64,000 nt of DNA from positions 49,881 through 113,880 of the forward strand of contig JACVCJ010000010.1 of assembly GCA_016742095.1 (NCBI GenBank). The letters are read 5' to 3'. Shown here piece after piece: positions 8,893 to 20,000 of this stretch; position 1 is the stretch's first letter, and every line of letters begins with the position of its first letter. A program made the translations under genes and the position numbers. The stretch is from Bacteroidia bacterium. Lineage in GTDB: Bacteria; Bacteroidota; Bacteroidia; CAIKAF01. A model generated the notes under the pieces. That model worked only from the letters and a program-made list of their open reading frames with translations, did no database searches and was not told the DNA's origin.

Positions 8893-9308
8893 AAACAGAC
8901 AAAACATCCTTCCTGGGCCGGGGCTGGAGTTTTCCGCCCGAGTTCGAAGCCTCCGGCGACACACACATGGTCGAAAAGGAAAAGGACATCCGCGAGAGCC
9001 TGTTTATCCTGCTTTCCACCACGCCCGGCGAACGCATCATGCATCCCGATTACGGTTGCGGACTGAACAAACTGGTGTTCGAACCCGGCAGCAGCTCCCT
9101 GGTCCGCAGCATACAGGACATGGTACAGTATGCCATACTCATGTTCGAGCCCCGCATTAAACTACAGACGGTAGATGTGGAATACAGCAGCCAGGAAGCC
9201 CTGGTATACATTACCATCGACTATTACGTACGACAAACCAATACCCGACAGAACATGGTATATCCCATGTACCTGATCGAAGGCACAAACCTGCAGGGAA
9301 TAAAATAA
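8889..9308 (+). CDS. gp25-like baseplate wedge protein (Afp9-like)
   Basis: A 139-residue product is obtained from the ATG at 8889, which overlaps the PAAR stop. Upstream in-frame sequence is PAAR-gene shadow and is excluded. Motifs match the GPW/gp25 family: FLGRGWSFPPEF near the start, EKDIRESLFILLSTTPGER, and HPDYGCGLNKLVFEP. In T4 and related systems gp25 nucleates sheath assembly from the baseplate wedge. Confidence 0.92.
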   Translation: MKTDKTSFLGRGWSFPPEFEASGDTHMVEKEKDIRESLFILLSTTPGERIMHPDYGCGLNKLVFEPGSSSLVRSIQDMVQYAILMFEPRIKLQTVDVEYSSQEALVYITIDYYVRQTNTRQNMVYPMYLIEGTNLQGIK

Positions 9309-9309
9309 C

Positions 9310-12300
9310 GTGAACACAGATCAGGATTCCATACACGGCCAGAATTTCTGGAGAGGCACTTCCCAGGCGGCAAGGCTCCTGAACGAGCTGAAGCCCGGCT
9401 ATGTGCAGGTGGACGAACGTTCGCTGAGCGACCTGATCTTCTTTACCGATGAATACGCCAAAGAAATTATCCTGCAGGATCCAGCGAAAGAAAACGGTAA
9501 CTGGCAGGATTTTCTGCGGAAGGACTACCTGTACCTGCTTTTCTACATGGCCAATACCCCCGTGGAAACGATCCGGGGCAATTTTCTGCACACCCTCGAC
9601 GATGCCTACCGCCTGGGCGGGTTCGAATACCGCCGCAACAAATGCATCGAACTTATTACCCTGATCCTGGACCTGGGAAACCGCATTAATTCCTGGTACG
9701 AGGACATGGACTTTAACGACTATACCGAGGACCTGGTATATGCCCTGCGCGAAATGGTGGAAGGACATCTGAAACCCCAGTTTGAACGGCTGCATAGGCT
9801 GAAACCGGTGATCCTGTGGCACGAAGTACAGACGGGGAACGATACCATTGAAATGCGTTTTGACAAGTTCCGCGAAAAATGGAAGACCGAAATACCCGCC
9901 CTGCAGAAAACGTTGTTCCTGCATATTTCGGACAACGACCTGGACACACTGGCCCATATTTTTAACCGGCTCTTTTTCATTACCGACCAGCTGGCCTCCG
10001 AAGCCAAAAAAGTGCTGGACAAGGTGCTGAACCACAGCCACAACAACAAAGCCCATATTTCGCTGTTCATCGCGTTCCTGAAGCTGTACCAGAAAGTACA
10101 GGGCGAAATTAACCAGGTTACCCGCCGCCACCTTGAATATTATTACAACCGCATACTGCGGCAGAGCCCGGACGATACCAGACCCGACTCTGCCTACCTC
10201 TGCCTGGGCCTGGCCAAAGGCACCGATCACCTGGTACTGGAAAAAGGCACCGGTTTTGTAGCCGACAAAGACGAGAACGGTGTAAATATGGTCTATACCG
10301 CTACCGAGGACAGTCCGCTTACCAGCGCACAGATACGCCGGATACATACGTTGTACGTAAGCCGTAACCCGCTCAACTATTCCGGCCTGGATACGCCGCC
10401 CGTAAGCGATGTGTTCTGTGCCAGCAGAGAGGCCGGTATACCGGAACCTGAAGGCTGGGCCCTTTTCGGGGAAGACCAGTTCTTTAAAGGTTCGGCAAGC
10501 CGCACCATGTCCGACGCCCGTATCGGTTTTGTGGTCGCTTCAGATGCCCTGCTGATGGCCGAGGGGGAACGCGACATTTCACTGTCCCTCGAATGCACCG
10601 AACGGTCCTACAGGGACTTTAAGGCTATGATCGCCGTTATTGCCCGCGATGCCGGCGAAACGGAAGCCAATACCTTTATACGCATCTTTCTGACGGCCTT
10701 CGACTTTTCGTATACACTTAACGGCGAAGAAGTGACCGTACCACATTTTGCCGTAAAGGATCACCCCGAACAGTACACCCTGGGCATCCACTTTGAAGTA
10801 CCTTTTACCGCAGGTCCGGTGCATGGTATTCTGCCGTCCAAAGTGCCGCCGCCCCTGCCCGAATACAAACCATACCTAAAACTGCTGCTGCGCCCGGAAA
10901 GCCATATTTATGCCTATCCGCTTTTGCAGGCCCTGCAGTTGATAAATATACGCATTAAAACCCGCGTGCGGGGTGTAAAGGATCTGCTGCTCTACAACCA
11001 GTACGGACAGATAAACCCGGCCGTGCCTTTTCCGCCCTATGGCGTTTCTCCGCAGCCCGGCGCCTATTTCCTGATCGGCAGCAACGAGGTGTTCAGTAAA
11101 AAACTACAGGACCTGCATGTGAACATCCGCTGGTTCCAGCTGCCCCAGGACCCGAAAGGCTGGGAGGACTATTTTGCCGGTTACAGCAACGGGATACGCA
11201 CATCCGACTATACCATTGCCCTCAGCTACCTGAAAGAAGGCCAGTGGCACCCCGTCTATAACCGTGTGGAAACACAGCTGTTCCGGGAACGCGGCGAACG
11301 GGGCGCCGAACAGGTGCTTTCGGATACGACCCGCCTTTCGAACATTAACCTGTCTGACCTCTCTTTTGTACCCTATGCCGTTAAAGGGCCCAATCCCTTT
11401 CACAATAAGACCCGCGACGGCTACCTGAAACTGGAATTTACCTCACCCCGCTTTGCCTTTGGCCATGCCGACTATGCCCGCAGGCTTTCGGAGGTGATCA
11501 TGCATAATTCGAAACTACAGCCCGGCGACCCGGATATACTGCCGGAACCAATGCCGCCGCTTTCGCCGCTGGTAAGCGATGTACAGCTCGACTACACCGC
11601 CGAGACATCGGCCTTTGAAGAAGAAAAGGCCAGTTTTGCCATCGACCTGTACCATATTACGCCCTTTGGCTATAAAACTATCCCGCTGCGCTCCCCACAC
11701 GAAAACCTGACGCTGTTCGATGCCTACGACGAACAGGGCAGCCTGCTGCTCGGCCTGGACAATTACCCCGAAGCCGGTTACCTGAACCTGTTCTTTCACC
11801 TGCTGGAAGGCCGTGTGGAAGACTACATACGCGATATTCCCGAACCCCGCTGGCAATTCCTGGCCGGCAACAACTGGTACGATTTCGGCAAGGAGAACAT
11901 TATTTCCGATACCACCGGCGGCTTTATCCAGTCGGGGATCGTACGCCTGCGCATCCCGCGCGGGATCAGCAGGGACAACACCATTCTCAGCGGCGAGCTC
12001 TTCTGGATAAAGGTTTCGGTACAGAAAGGCGCCAAAGTGGCCGCCGCCGTACAGAACATATACGTAAATGCCGCTATGGTACAGTGGGACCAGAACGGCA
12101 GCAAACACCACCTGGACACTCCCGTTCCGCCCTTTACCATAAAAAAACTGCGCGATAAGGTCAACGGCCTTAAAGACATTATCCAGCCCCTGCCCTCCTT
12201 CAACGGTAAAAAGATGGAAGACACCCATTATTTTTACCAGCGGGTGAGCGAGCGTCTGCGGCACAAACACCGCGCCGTGAACGTATGGGATTACGAGCGC

Positions 12301-13011
12301 CTGGTGCTGAACCGCTTTCCGCTTATACAAAAAGTAAAATGCTTTACGGCCAACAGCAGTTACCACAGCGTTCCGCCGGAAGAACGGAAATTCCTGGTGG
12401 AACCCGGCCATGTAAAAATTGTGCTCATTCCCGACATACACAACCCCGAGGTACGTAACCTGCTGCGGCCCAAAGTAGGCATCAGCGTGCTGCTGAAGAT
12501 ACAGGAATACCTGCGGTCCATAGCCTCTCCCTTTGTACAGATCGAGGTAATGAACCCTTTTTACGAACGGGTAAAGGTATTTGCCAGCGTAAAACTGAAA
12601 AACGGTCTGCTGGACGAAGGCTATTACCTGAAACTTCTGAACGAAGACCTGCGCAGCTTTCTTACGCCCTGGCTCTGGAGTAAGAATACGGGCAATGAAT
12701 TCGGCAACAGTGTGTTTGAATCACGGGTAACCTCGTACATACAAAGCCTGCCCTATATCGACTTTGTAAGCGGCCTGTCGGTGATCAAGACCTGGAACGA
12801 CGGAGGTATAATGGGCCTGGCCGACTCTCGCTATGAAGAGGAAGACGTTCAAAAGATCCGGGACGAGTTAAAACCGCTGTACCCCTGGTCTATCCTGGTA
12901 TCGGCCGATGAGCACGACCTGAAGGTGATACGCAAAGAAAACTATATAAAACCCGAAGTGAGAGGGATCGGGAACATGCTGCTCGGCTCCGACTTTATCA
13001 TTTTGGAATAA
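9310..13011 (+). CDS. large baseplate wedge protein (Afp11-like, baseplate J type)
   Basis: The product is 1233 residues from a GTG start at 9310, two bases after the gp25 stop. The C-terminal third holds the baseplate-J-like pattern: VSERLRHKHRAVNVWDYERLVLNRFP, then a GHVKIVLIP strand and a VNPFYERVKVFASVKL region. The N-terminal part (DERSLSDLIFFTDEYAKEI) is typical of the eCIS version. Two such wedge proteins dimerise around the spike in solved eCIS baseplates. Which of the two here equals Afp11 and which Afp12 is assigned by order and could be swapped. Confidence 0.88.
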   Translation: MNTDQDSIHGQNFWRGTSQAARLLNELKPGYVQVDERSLSDLIFFTDEYAKEIILQDPAKENGNWQDFLRKDYLYLLFYMANTPVETIRGNFLHTLDDAYRLGGFEYRRNKCIELITLILDLGNRINSWYEDMDFNDYTEDLVYALREMVEGHLKPQFERLHRLKPVILWHEVQTGNDTIEMRFDKFREKWKTEIPALQKTLFLHISDNDLDTLAHIFNRLFFITDQLASEAKKVLDKVLNHSHNNKAHISLFIAFLKLYQKVQGEINQVTRRHLEYYYNRILRQSPDDTRPDSAYLCLGLAKGTDHLVLEKGTGFVADKDENGVNMVYTATEDSPLTSAQIRRIHTLYVSRNPLNYSGLDTPPVSDVFCASREAGIPEPEGWALFGEDQFFKGSASRTMSDARIGFVVASDALLMAEGERDISLSLECTERSYRDFKAMIAVIARDAGETEANTFIRIFLTAFDFSYTLNGEEVTVPHFAVKDHPEQYTLGIHFEVPFTAGPVHGILPSKVPPPLPEYKPYLKLLLRPESHIYAYPLLQALQLINIRIKTRVRGVKDLLLYNQYGQINPAVPFPPYGVSPQPGAYFLIGSNEVFSKKLQDLHVNIRWFQLPQDPKGWEDYFAGYSNGIRTSDYTIALSYLKEGQWHPVYNRVETQLFRERGERGAEQVLSDTTRLSNINLSDLSFVPYAVKGPNPFHNKTRDGYLKLEFTSPRFAFGHADYARRLSEVIMHNSKLQPGDPDILPEPMPPLSPLVSDVQLDYTAETSAFEEEKASFAIDLYHITPFGYKTIPLRSPHENLTLFDAYDEQGSLLLGLDNYPEAGYLNLFFHLLEGRVEDYIRDIPEPRWQFLAGNNWYDFGKENIISDTTGGFIQSGIVRLRIPRGISRDNTILSGELFWIKVSVQKGAKVAAAVQNIYVNAAMVQWDQNGSKHHLDTPVPPFTIKKLRDKVNGLKDIIQPLPSFNGKKMEDTHYFYQRVSERLRHKHRAVNVWDYERLVLNRFPLIQKVKCFTANSSYHSVPPEERKFLVEPGHVKIVLIPDIHNPEVRNLLRPKVGISVLLKIQEYLRSIASPFVQIEVMNPFYERVKVFASVKLKNGLLDEGYYLKLLNEDLRSFLTPWLWSKNTGNEFGNSVFESRVTSYIQSLPYIDFVSGLSVIKTWNDGGIMGLADSRYEEEDVQKIRDELKPLYPWSILVSADEHDLKVIRKENYIKPEVRGIGNMLLGSDFIILE

Positions 13012-13023
13012 AACGATACTACT

Positions 13024-13806
13024 ATGGCAATGAAAGACAGAAAAACGCTCAAAAACTACTTCCTGAAGGGCAAACAGCCTTTGGAAGCGAATTTTGAGAA
13101 CCTGATCGACTCGTCTGTCAACAAGATCGACGACGGATTCTCCAAGACCGAAGACGAGGGCCTGATGCTTTCGAACATCGGGGAATCGGAAAAGATCATC
13201 AGTTTTTATGAAGATATCAAGGACGATTTTGCACAGTGGGCCATCAACCTGAATAAGTCCGACAATAAGCCGGAAGACCCCAGGGGCGCCCTGAACTTTA
13301 TGGTACCCGAAACGGGCAATACCGTACTCTCGCTCACGCACAAGAACCGCGTGGGCATCAACCAGACGGACCCGGCCTACGACCTGCATGTGAACCGGCT
13401 CATCGCTTCCGGCGGACGTGTGGGCACTTTCTGCGAAGACAGCGAAATTCCCGCCGACGGCAAATGGTACCGCATCATACAGAACCTGAACTACTGCCAG
13501 GCCTTCGAGATCGTAGCCCGCACCGGCATCAGGGAAACCGGGAAACACAGTCTGCTGCACGCCATAGCCGTAAGCGCCTACGGCCGCTCCAACTCCCGCA
13601 TACGGAACACCGGCGCACGCTACAGTTTCTGGCGTCCCTGCCGCATTCAGCTGCGCTGGACCGGCGATACCTTCAACTACCACCTGGAAATGCGCTGCCG
13701 GCAGGACCTGGGCCCCGGCACCAAAATAAAATATTACGTTACCCAGCTCTGGAGCGACGAAGATATGGGTATTCCCGCCCAGTTCCGCGACAGCGATAAC
13801 AGTTAG
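13024..13806 (+). CDS. putative eCIS tail fibre / receptor-binding protein
   Basis: The 260-residue product begins with a phage-fibre-like leader (RKTLKNYFLKGKQPLEANFENLIDSSVN) and contains VGINQTDPAYDLHVN near residue 110, a motif common just before receptor-binding domains of phage fibres. The C-terminal 130 residues look like a compact beta domain with several Cys and aromatic residues. It lies between the two baseplate genes, a usual slot for fibre genes in Bacteroidota eCIS. It is much shorter than the Afp13 fibre, so it may be one of several adhesins or a short trimeric fibre. The target receptor cannot be read from the sequence. Confidence 0.65.
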   Translation: MAMKDRKTLKNYFLKGKQPLEANFENLIDSSVNKIDDGFSKTEDEGLMLSNIGESEKIISFYEDIKDDFAQWAINLNKSDNKPEDPRGALNFMVPETGNTVLSLTHKNRVGINQTDPAYDLHVNRLIASGGRVGTFCEDSEIPADGKWYRIIQNLNYCQAFEIVARTGIRETGKHSLLHAIAVSAYGRSNSRIRNTGARYSFWRPCRIQLRWTGDTFNYHLEMRCRQDLGPGTKIKYYVTQLWSDEDMGIPAQFRDSDNS

Positions 13807-13811
13807 AACGT

Positions 13812-16800
13812 ATGGCAGACCTGGTATACATAAATAAAGACGACAAGGAGAAACCGGCGCTCGATTTCCGCACCCTGCTGGGCGAGGGAATCGCTTCTGT
13901 GCAGCAGCTGGCCGGCGATAACTGGACCGACTACAACATCCACGATCCCGGGGTCACCATACTGGAACAGGTCTGCTATGCCCTTACCGAACTGGGCTAT
14001 CGCGCCAATTTCCGCTTTGAGGACCTGCTGGCCAGCCAGTTTCACCCGCAGAACACCAGCGACACCTTTTTTTCCGCGGCACGCATACTGCCTTCGAACC
14101 CCATTACGGTGAACGATTACCGCAAGCTGCTGATCGACCGCATCGACGGGCTGCGCAACGTATGGATAGAACCGCTGGAGGTCTGGGACGATCCTTCTCA
14201 GATACACGGCACCTACCTCGTATTCGGTGAGGCCTCACCCGATACCATTGCCGATCAGGCCGGCATCGAACGCCTGAAAACAGAGATCTGGGATACCCTG
14301 CGCAAATACAGCAACCTGAGCGAAGCCTTTGAACAGGTGATCATACTGGACCGCGTCAGAATGTATGTATGGGCCAATATAGATATCAGTTACGAGGCCA
14401 ATGTAGACGAGGTACATGCCCGGGTCATGTACAACCTGTCCCGCTCCATGACGCGCCCCATGACGTTCCGGAGCCTCGAAAGCCTTATGCAGAGCCAGAC
14501 AGACATTAACACCATTTTCGAAGGCCCGCGTCTCTACAACGGGTTTGTCCTGGACAGCGACCTGGTAAAAAAGATCACCATACTTACGCCCACTACGTTC
14601 GTAACCCCTATAAAAGACGTACCCGGCGTACTGTACATCCGCTCCATTAACATAGACAGCGACGATGCGAAAAATAATGCACAGCAGGCGGCCATTATGG
14701 CCAGGGAAGCTCCGGGTGTGGACTTTGTAGATGTGGACAAGATACCCGTTCTCGGAAATGAGCCCGACGTGCCGGGCATGATCCGCTATTTTAAGAACAA
14801 TGCCGAAGTTACACCCGACCTGGCCAATGTAAAAAAGATCTACGAAAAGCTGCAGGGAAAGGCCGATGCCAAAGACCTCTATGCAAAATCAACCAGCAGG
14901 ATCAACCAGCTGAAAGAAGAGAACAGCAGCGATAATCCCGTTGCCACCCAGTATAATTACCGCAGTTCTTCCAGCTACGACCTGCCCGCACCGCAGGGCG
15001 TACAGATGGACATAGGATCTTACTACTCGTTCCAGAACCACTTCCCGGCCATTTACGGACTGGGCCCTATGGGTATACCGGCCGGGCTTCGTTCCGGTAA
15101 AAAAGAGGCCATAATGGCCCTGAAGGGCTACCTGATGCTGTTTGACCAGATCATGGCCAACTACTTTGCCCAGCTGCAGCAGTTCTCCGACCTTTTTTCG
15201 CTGGACCGCGACCTGCAGGCCACCTATTTTGCAGGCACCATCAGCTCGCTGGAAAAAATAAAAGAAATGACCTGCACGATCCCATACGATAAGCACGAAT
15301 CGATGGTCAGTTTCCAGATAAAGTTCAAAGGTATTGTAGAAAGGGCCCTGGCCACCATCGACGATTTCAACGACCGGCGCAACCGCTTCCTGGACCACCT
15401 GCTGGCCCGCTTCGGCGAACGCACGGCCTCTTACGGGCTCGACCATTTCAACTATTATTTTTCCGAACAGGAACACGCACGGGAACAGATACGCATTAAG
15501 ACCGACCTGCTGGCCGCGGTGGTAAAACTCTCCAAGAACCGTGCCCGTTCCTTTAATCAGGGCAAACCGTACTGGGGCGAGACCAACACCTCCATGATGG
15601 AATGGAAGGTAAAGATATTGCTGGGGCTCAACACCAAAAGCAGTTACCTGGCGGCACAGAACAGCGAGCTTTTACGTTATTTTCACAGCAGCGATCCCTT
15701 CCGGTTCGGCGAGGTATTTGCCATGATGCATGCCGGCCGCATTGAACCGCTGGACAGCGATATTACCGAGCTTGCCCCCTCTTACGAACCCGTTGAGATC
15801 AATACCGAACTTATACATAAACTGCGCATGGATGCCGATATGGTGCGGGGCATGTTCCGCAGCGGCGACCTGGCCGTGGTGGAAAAACGCGGGTTCCGGC
15901 AGACAAATTACCTGTTGCTTTTCCGCAAGGAGGTAGACCCCACACTTTTTGAAGGCGTACACAAAGATCTGCTGCAACGTATGGAACAGCTTTTCCGCGA
16001 CATTAAAAATACAGAAGCCCGTTACTGGGTACCCGGCCGCGAAGATAATTACGTACTCGAATTCAACGACAACACCGGGACCGGCGTTTACGACACCCTT
16101 TCACAGCGCGCCTGGAAAGAGATCGGTTCTTTTTCTACCCGGGAAGAGGCCGTAATGGCAGGCCAGATGTTGTATGCGCACCTGCGTAACCTGAACCTGG
16201 GCAGCGAAGGGTTTTACCTGGTAGACCATATCCATCTGCGTCCACGCATGAATCCCGAAAAATACGGTATCCATTTCGAGGACAGTATCCTGAAAATATC
16301 CGTAAATTCGGTACAGCAGTTCGAATTCAATGAGGTACAGAAAGGAGCGATAGAACTGCTGTTCACGCTTAAATTCCTGCAGAGAACGCCGGAAAACATA
16401 CGTTACATGCCCGACAAACGCCTGGGAATGTACCAGGGCAACCTGCTGATCGCCCGGAGTACGGATACCTTCGAGAACGAAGACAAAGCGGACGTACAAC
16501 GCGGCAATCTCATCCGTTTCTTTGAAAAACTGACCATCAGCGACTTTCTCGATTCAGGCCGGGTGAAGGCCTACAAATTGTATCCCGAAGGCACTTTAGG
16601 AGGCGATTACTCGTTCCGCGTAACCATTGTACTGCCCGGCTGGACGCCCCGTTTCAGCAACCCGGAGTTCCGGCAGATATTACAGAACATCTTCCGCCTC
16701 GAATGCCCGGCACATATCGGTATCGACTTTAAATGGCTCGGATTCGGCGAAATGCTCTATTTCGAGAACCTGTACGCCCCCTGGCTGGACACCCTGCGCA

Positions 16801-17003
16801 ACGAACAGGCCGATACCCGGCGCCTGAACGAACAATCGGCCAACATACTGCAATTCCTCAAAAATCCTGATAACACAAGCAACGATGCCGTAGCGGCCTA
16901 CATACGCCAGGCGCTAGAACGCGGCGATCACTGCTGCAAATGCTGTAACTGTCATAACAACTGTAGCGACTGCAAACCATGTACCGGCTGCAAAAACAAA
17001 TAA
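13812..17003 (+). CDS. large baseplate wedge protein (Afp12-like) with Cys-rich tail
   Basis: The 1063-residue product begins with LDFRTLLGEGIASVQQLAGD and WTDYNIHDPGVTILEQVCYA, the signature start of the second eCIS baseplate wedge protein. Baseplate-like segments recur (VNDYRKLLIDRIDG; YSFRVTIVLPGW near residue 935). The last about 25 residues contain nine Cys in CC, CxC and CxxC spacing (HCCKCCNCH to CTGCKNK), a tail able to bind metal or form disulfides. The end overlaps the tape-measure gene by 25 bases. Confidence 0.87.
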   Translation: MADLVYINKDDKEKPALDFRTLLGEGIASVQQLAGDNWTDYNIHDPGVTILEQVCYALTELGYRANFRFEDLLASQFHPQNTSDTFFSAARILPSNPITVNDYRKLLIDRIDGLRNVWIEPLEVWDDPSQIHGTYLVFGEASPDTIADQAGIERLKTEIWDTLRKYSNLSEAFEQVIILDRVRMYVWANIDISYEANVDEVHARVMYNLSRSMTRPMTFRSLESLMQSQTDINTIFEGPRLYNGFVLDSDLVKKITILTPTTFVTPIKDVPGVLYIRSINIDSDDAKNNAQQAAIMAREAPGVDFVDVDKIPVLGNEPDVPGMIRYFKNNAEVTPDLANVKKIYEKLQGKADAKDLYAKSTSRINQLKEENSSDNPVATQYNYRSSSSYDLPAPQGVQMDIGSYYSFQNHFPAIYGLGPMGIPAGLRSGKKEAIMALKGYLMLFDQIMANYFAQLQQFSDLFSLDRDLQATYFAGTISSLEKIKEMTCTIPYDKHESMVSFQIKFKGIVERALATIDDFNDRRNRFLDHLLARFGERTASYGLDHFNYYFSEQEHAREQIRIKTDLLAAVVKLSKNRARSFNQGKPYWGETNTSMMEWKVKILLGLNTKSSYLAAQNSELLRYFHSSDPFRFGEVFAMMHAGRIEPLDSDITELAPSYEPVEINTELIHKLRMDADMVRGMFRSGDLAVVEKRGFRQTNYLLLFRKEVDPTLFEGVHKDLLQRMEQLFRDIKNTEARYWVPGREDNYVLEFNDNTGTGVYDTLSQRAWKEIGSFSTREEAVMAGQMLYAHLRNLNLGSEGFYLVDHIHLRPRMNPEKYGIHFEDSILKISVNSVQQFEFNEVQKGAIELLFTLKFLQRTPENIRYMPDKRLGMYQGNLLIARSTDTFENEDKADVQRGNLIRFFEKLTISDFLDSGRVKAYKLYPEGTLGGDYSFRVTIVLPGWTPRFSNPEFRQILQNIFRLECPAHIGIDFKWLGFGEMLYFENLYAPWLDTLRNEQADTRRLNEQSANILQFLKNPDNTSNDAVAAYIRQALERGDHCCKCCNCHNNCSDCKPCTGCKNK

Positions 17004-20000
17004 TAGACCTGCAGTATCACAGCGAGGAGAACGCGCGCGATTTCCAGGACCGGGCCCGGAGCCTGTACTACAGCCGTATTACAGACGCTATGGAATCGAT
17101 CCTGAAAAAATACGATGCCGAAGACAGCCTGTTTCGTATAAACCGTATGGAACTGGACCTGGGAAGCATATACGAAGATGATTTCAGTTCGGAATGGGTA
17201 CGAAAATTCAGCATAGCCTTTGAAGAAGAACTGCAGCACCGCCTGCACCTGATACAGACCGAACAGGCCCAGGGCGAAGACAGTCACATTCCCGTACACA
17301 AAAAAAAGACCGAAATATTTGAATACTACCTGCTGCACGGTGCCCTGCCCTGGAATACCGACGGCGACAGGAATACGCCCGAAAGTATGGCCGATGAGCT
17401 GATGCGCCTGTACACACAGGATTTTATCTATATACTAAAAAAACACGGCGCCAATGAAAAAGTGGTGCGGCGCCTGGTGTACCAGCTGAGCGAAAAACAG
17501 ATCACCCGCATCATAGAGCTGGTGCAGCCCACCGAAGCCAAATTTATCGTGGAAACGGTAGAAAAGGTAGACGTGACACGGCGCCGGGAATCTTTTGTAA
17601 AGACCGATTCCGTATACTTCCGGCAGCAGCTCTGGGAACTGGTACTGAGTTACGTACTGGAAGACAGGGGTTCGTATTTCAATACACGTGAATTCGTAAA
17701 ATCGACCCTTTTCGGCATTGCCGACCATTTTAACATGGAACGCAGCCTGCTGGTGGTCCAGTTTTACCATGCCGTGCTGCAGCTCGAAAAAGGAGCTTAT
17801 TTTTCCATCGGTCTGCGCCAGATCATCTACGATATTTACCAGGAGATCACCGAGACCGGCAACGAAGAAGAGGCCTCACGCCTGCCTGCACCGGGTGCGA
17901 ACGTCCCCGAGACCGGAATACCCATGGACCTGCGCCTGGCGGTCAGCGGTTACAATATACGCCTGCTGCTGGAACAATGGATCTTTCAGGCGGCACTGAA
18001 CGATACCGTGCGGCAGTGGCTCTACAAACACGGCAGCGATGCGGCTTTCCGCCGGCGCCTGAGCGACAGTATACAGAGCCGTGAGCAGTTCCTCCGCCTG
18101 GTACAGGTGCTGGACCCGCCACATGCCGAATACATAAACGGCTTTTCGGACCAGCTGCAGAAAACGCAGGAAGAAAGGCAGGTTTTCCCCGTTTCGGGCA
18201 ACGTTTTCCGCAAAGACCGCTACTACGTGATCCTGACGGTACTCCTCAGTAACCGGGGTTCCTACTTCAACAAAAAGAGCTTTGTAAAACAGGTGCTGCA
18301 ACAGCTGGCCGCACAGTACAATATGCCTTACGAACTGCTGCTGGACCTGCTGGTAACCGCCATTCCGCTGCATATGCAGGGCATCAGCAGCCTGCCCGAG
18401 ATCGTACAGATACTTACCGGCCTGCAAAAGGAAGAAGTACGGGAACAGCAGCACACAACGGCAACCCGGCAGCCGGCAGAAGATATGTCCCTGCCACTCC
18501 TGCTGAACGCCCTCGCCCAGTGGGCCCGCAACGGATCCCCTCCCCTCTGGCTGCAGCATCGCCTGCCGGGCGGACAGATCAGCTTTGCCGTACTGTGGAC
18601 CGCCGTACTCCAGAAAACGGATCCCGAAAGCCGGCAGCAGATCAGGGAATTCCTTTCCGCACAGCTCCATCTGAACCTGGTGGTGCAGCATCTTTCTGAA
18701 ACGCTTTACCGGCAGACGCTGAAACGTTTTCTCAGCCATTCCGTATATATGTATATAGCCCTGCTGGAAGAACTGGGCAGCAGTCTGCACACGCAATACG
18801 GCAAAGGTATGCCCGATGCCCTGAGCTTCCGCCGCAAACAGCAGATCTTTGTGCTGGAAAACCTGGGTATACTGGGTACGGGCCGTATTTCGCCCCTGGC
18901 CTTTGCCGAAAAGGCCCTGCATTATTTTGCCGCTGTAACACAGACCGAAATACCCGTATATATTTCCCGCAGCCTGGAACTGGAATTCAGCAATCCCTCA
19001 CAGGCCCTGCCGGTACAAAAGATCCTGCACAGCCTGCAGAAAAAGTACGCACAGCGGACCGCCGCCACACGGCAACCCGGGCCGGTCCCAGGCAGCGCCG
19101 AGGGCATTATACGGGAGTTCAGTGCCACATGGGGCCATGTACCGTACAGCAGTCCGGTGTTTAAGCAGGAACTACAGGCCGTACTGCAAAAACTGCTGCA
19201 GAGCGGTCATACCAAAGCCGTACGCAGCCTGCTGCAAAAGCTGTTCAGCCGCCGCACCCTGCACGAATTTTTACAGCATGCCGGGAAAGAGTTGCGCGAA
19301 GTACTGGTCTTTTTCCCGCAGGAAGAACACCGGCATTTTCTCGCCACCATGCTGGCCGACCTGCGCCTGTTATTACAAAAAAGCGGGCTTACACTGCCAC
19401 AGTACGAAAAACGTATACAAATGGCACTGGTGCTTGCCTGGTTCAGCGGAAAACATACCGAAAAAGCGTATATACAACAGGTACTACAGCTCATGAGCAA
19501 CGGACGACCCGCCGAGGCCGAACGCCAGCGGGAACTGCTGCAGGAAGCCGCCCGGGAACTGCGTAGCGCTCTCCGTGGGAAAACAGGCCTTTACCTGTCT
19601 GAAAATACGCCTGCGGACAATGCCCCGGAAGACGATACCCGGCTCATTATCCCCTTCCTGAGCGAGAAAGAAGGCCGGGTGCTGGAATCTTTCCAGGTAC
19701 AGAATGCCGGTATGGTATTGCTGTGGCCTTTTATGAACATGTACTTCGGCCGGCTGGAAATGCTGGACGGAAGCCGTTTCCGGGACGAAGAGGCACAACA
19801 GCGCGCCGTGCACCTGCTGCAATACCTGGCCACCGGCAACAAGGCCGAAAGTGAATTTGAACTGAGTCTGCCCAAGATACTCTGCGGCATGATGCCTGCG
19901 GACCCCGTAGCGGCCGGAATTGAACTGAAGGAAAACGAGATAGCCCTGTCCGAAAGTCTGCTGGGCGCCGTAATACAACAATGGACCGTACTAAAAAACA

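Noticed and set aside
15224..15476. Minus-strand frames within the wedge gene
   Set aside because: Overlap a conserved baseplate gene entirely and have no family features.
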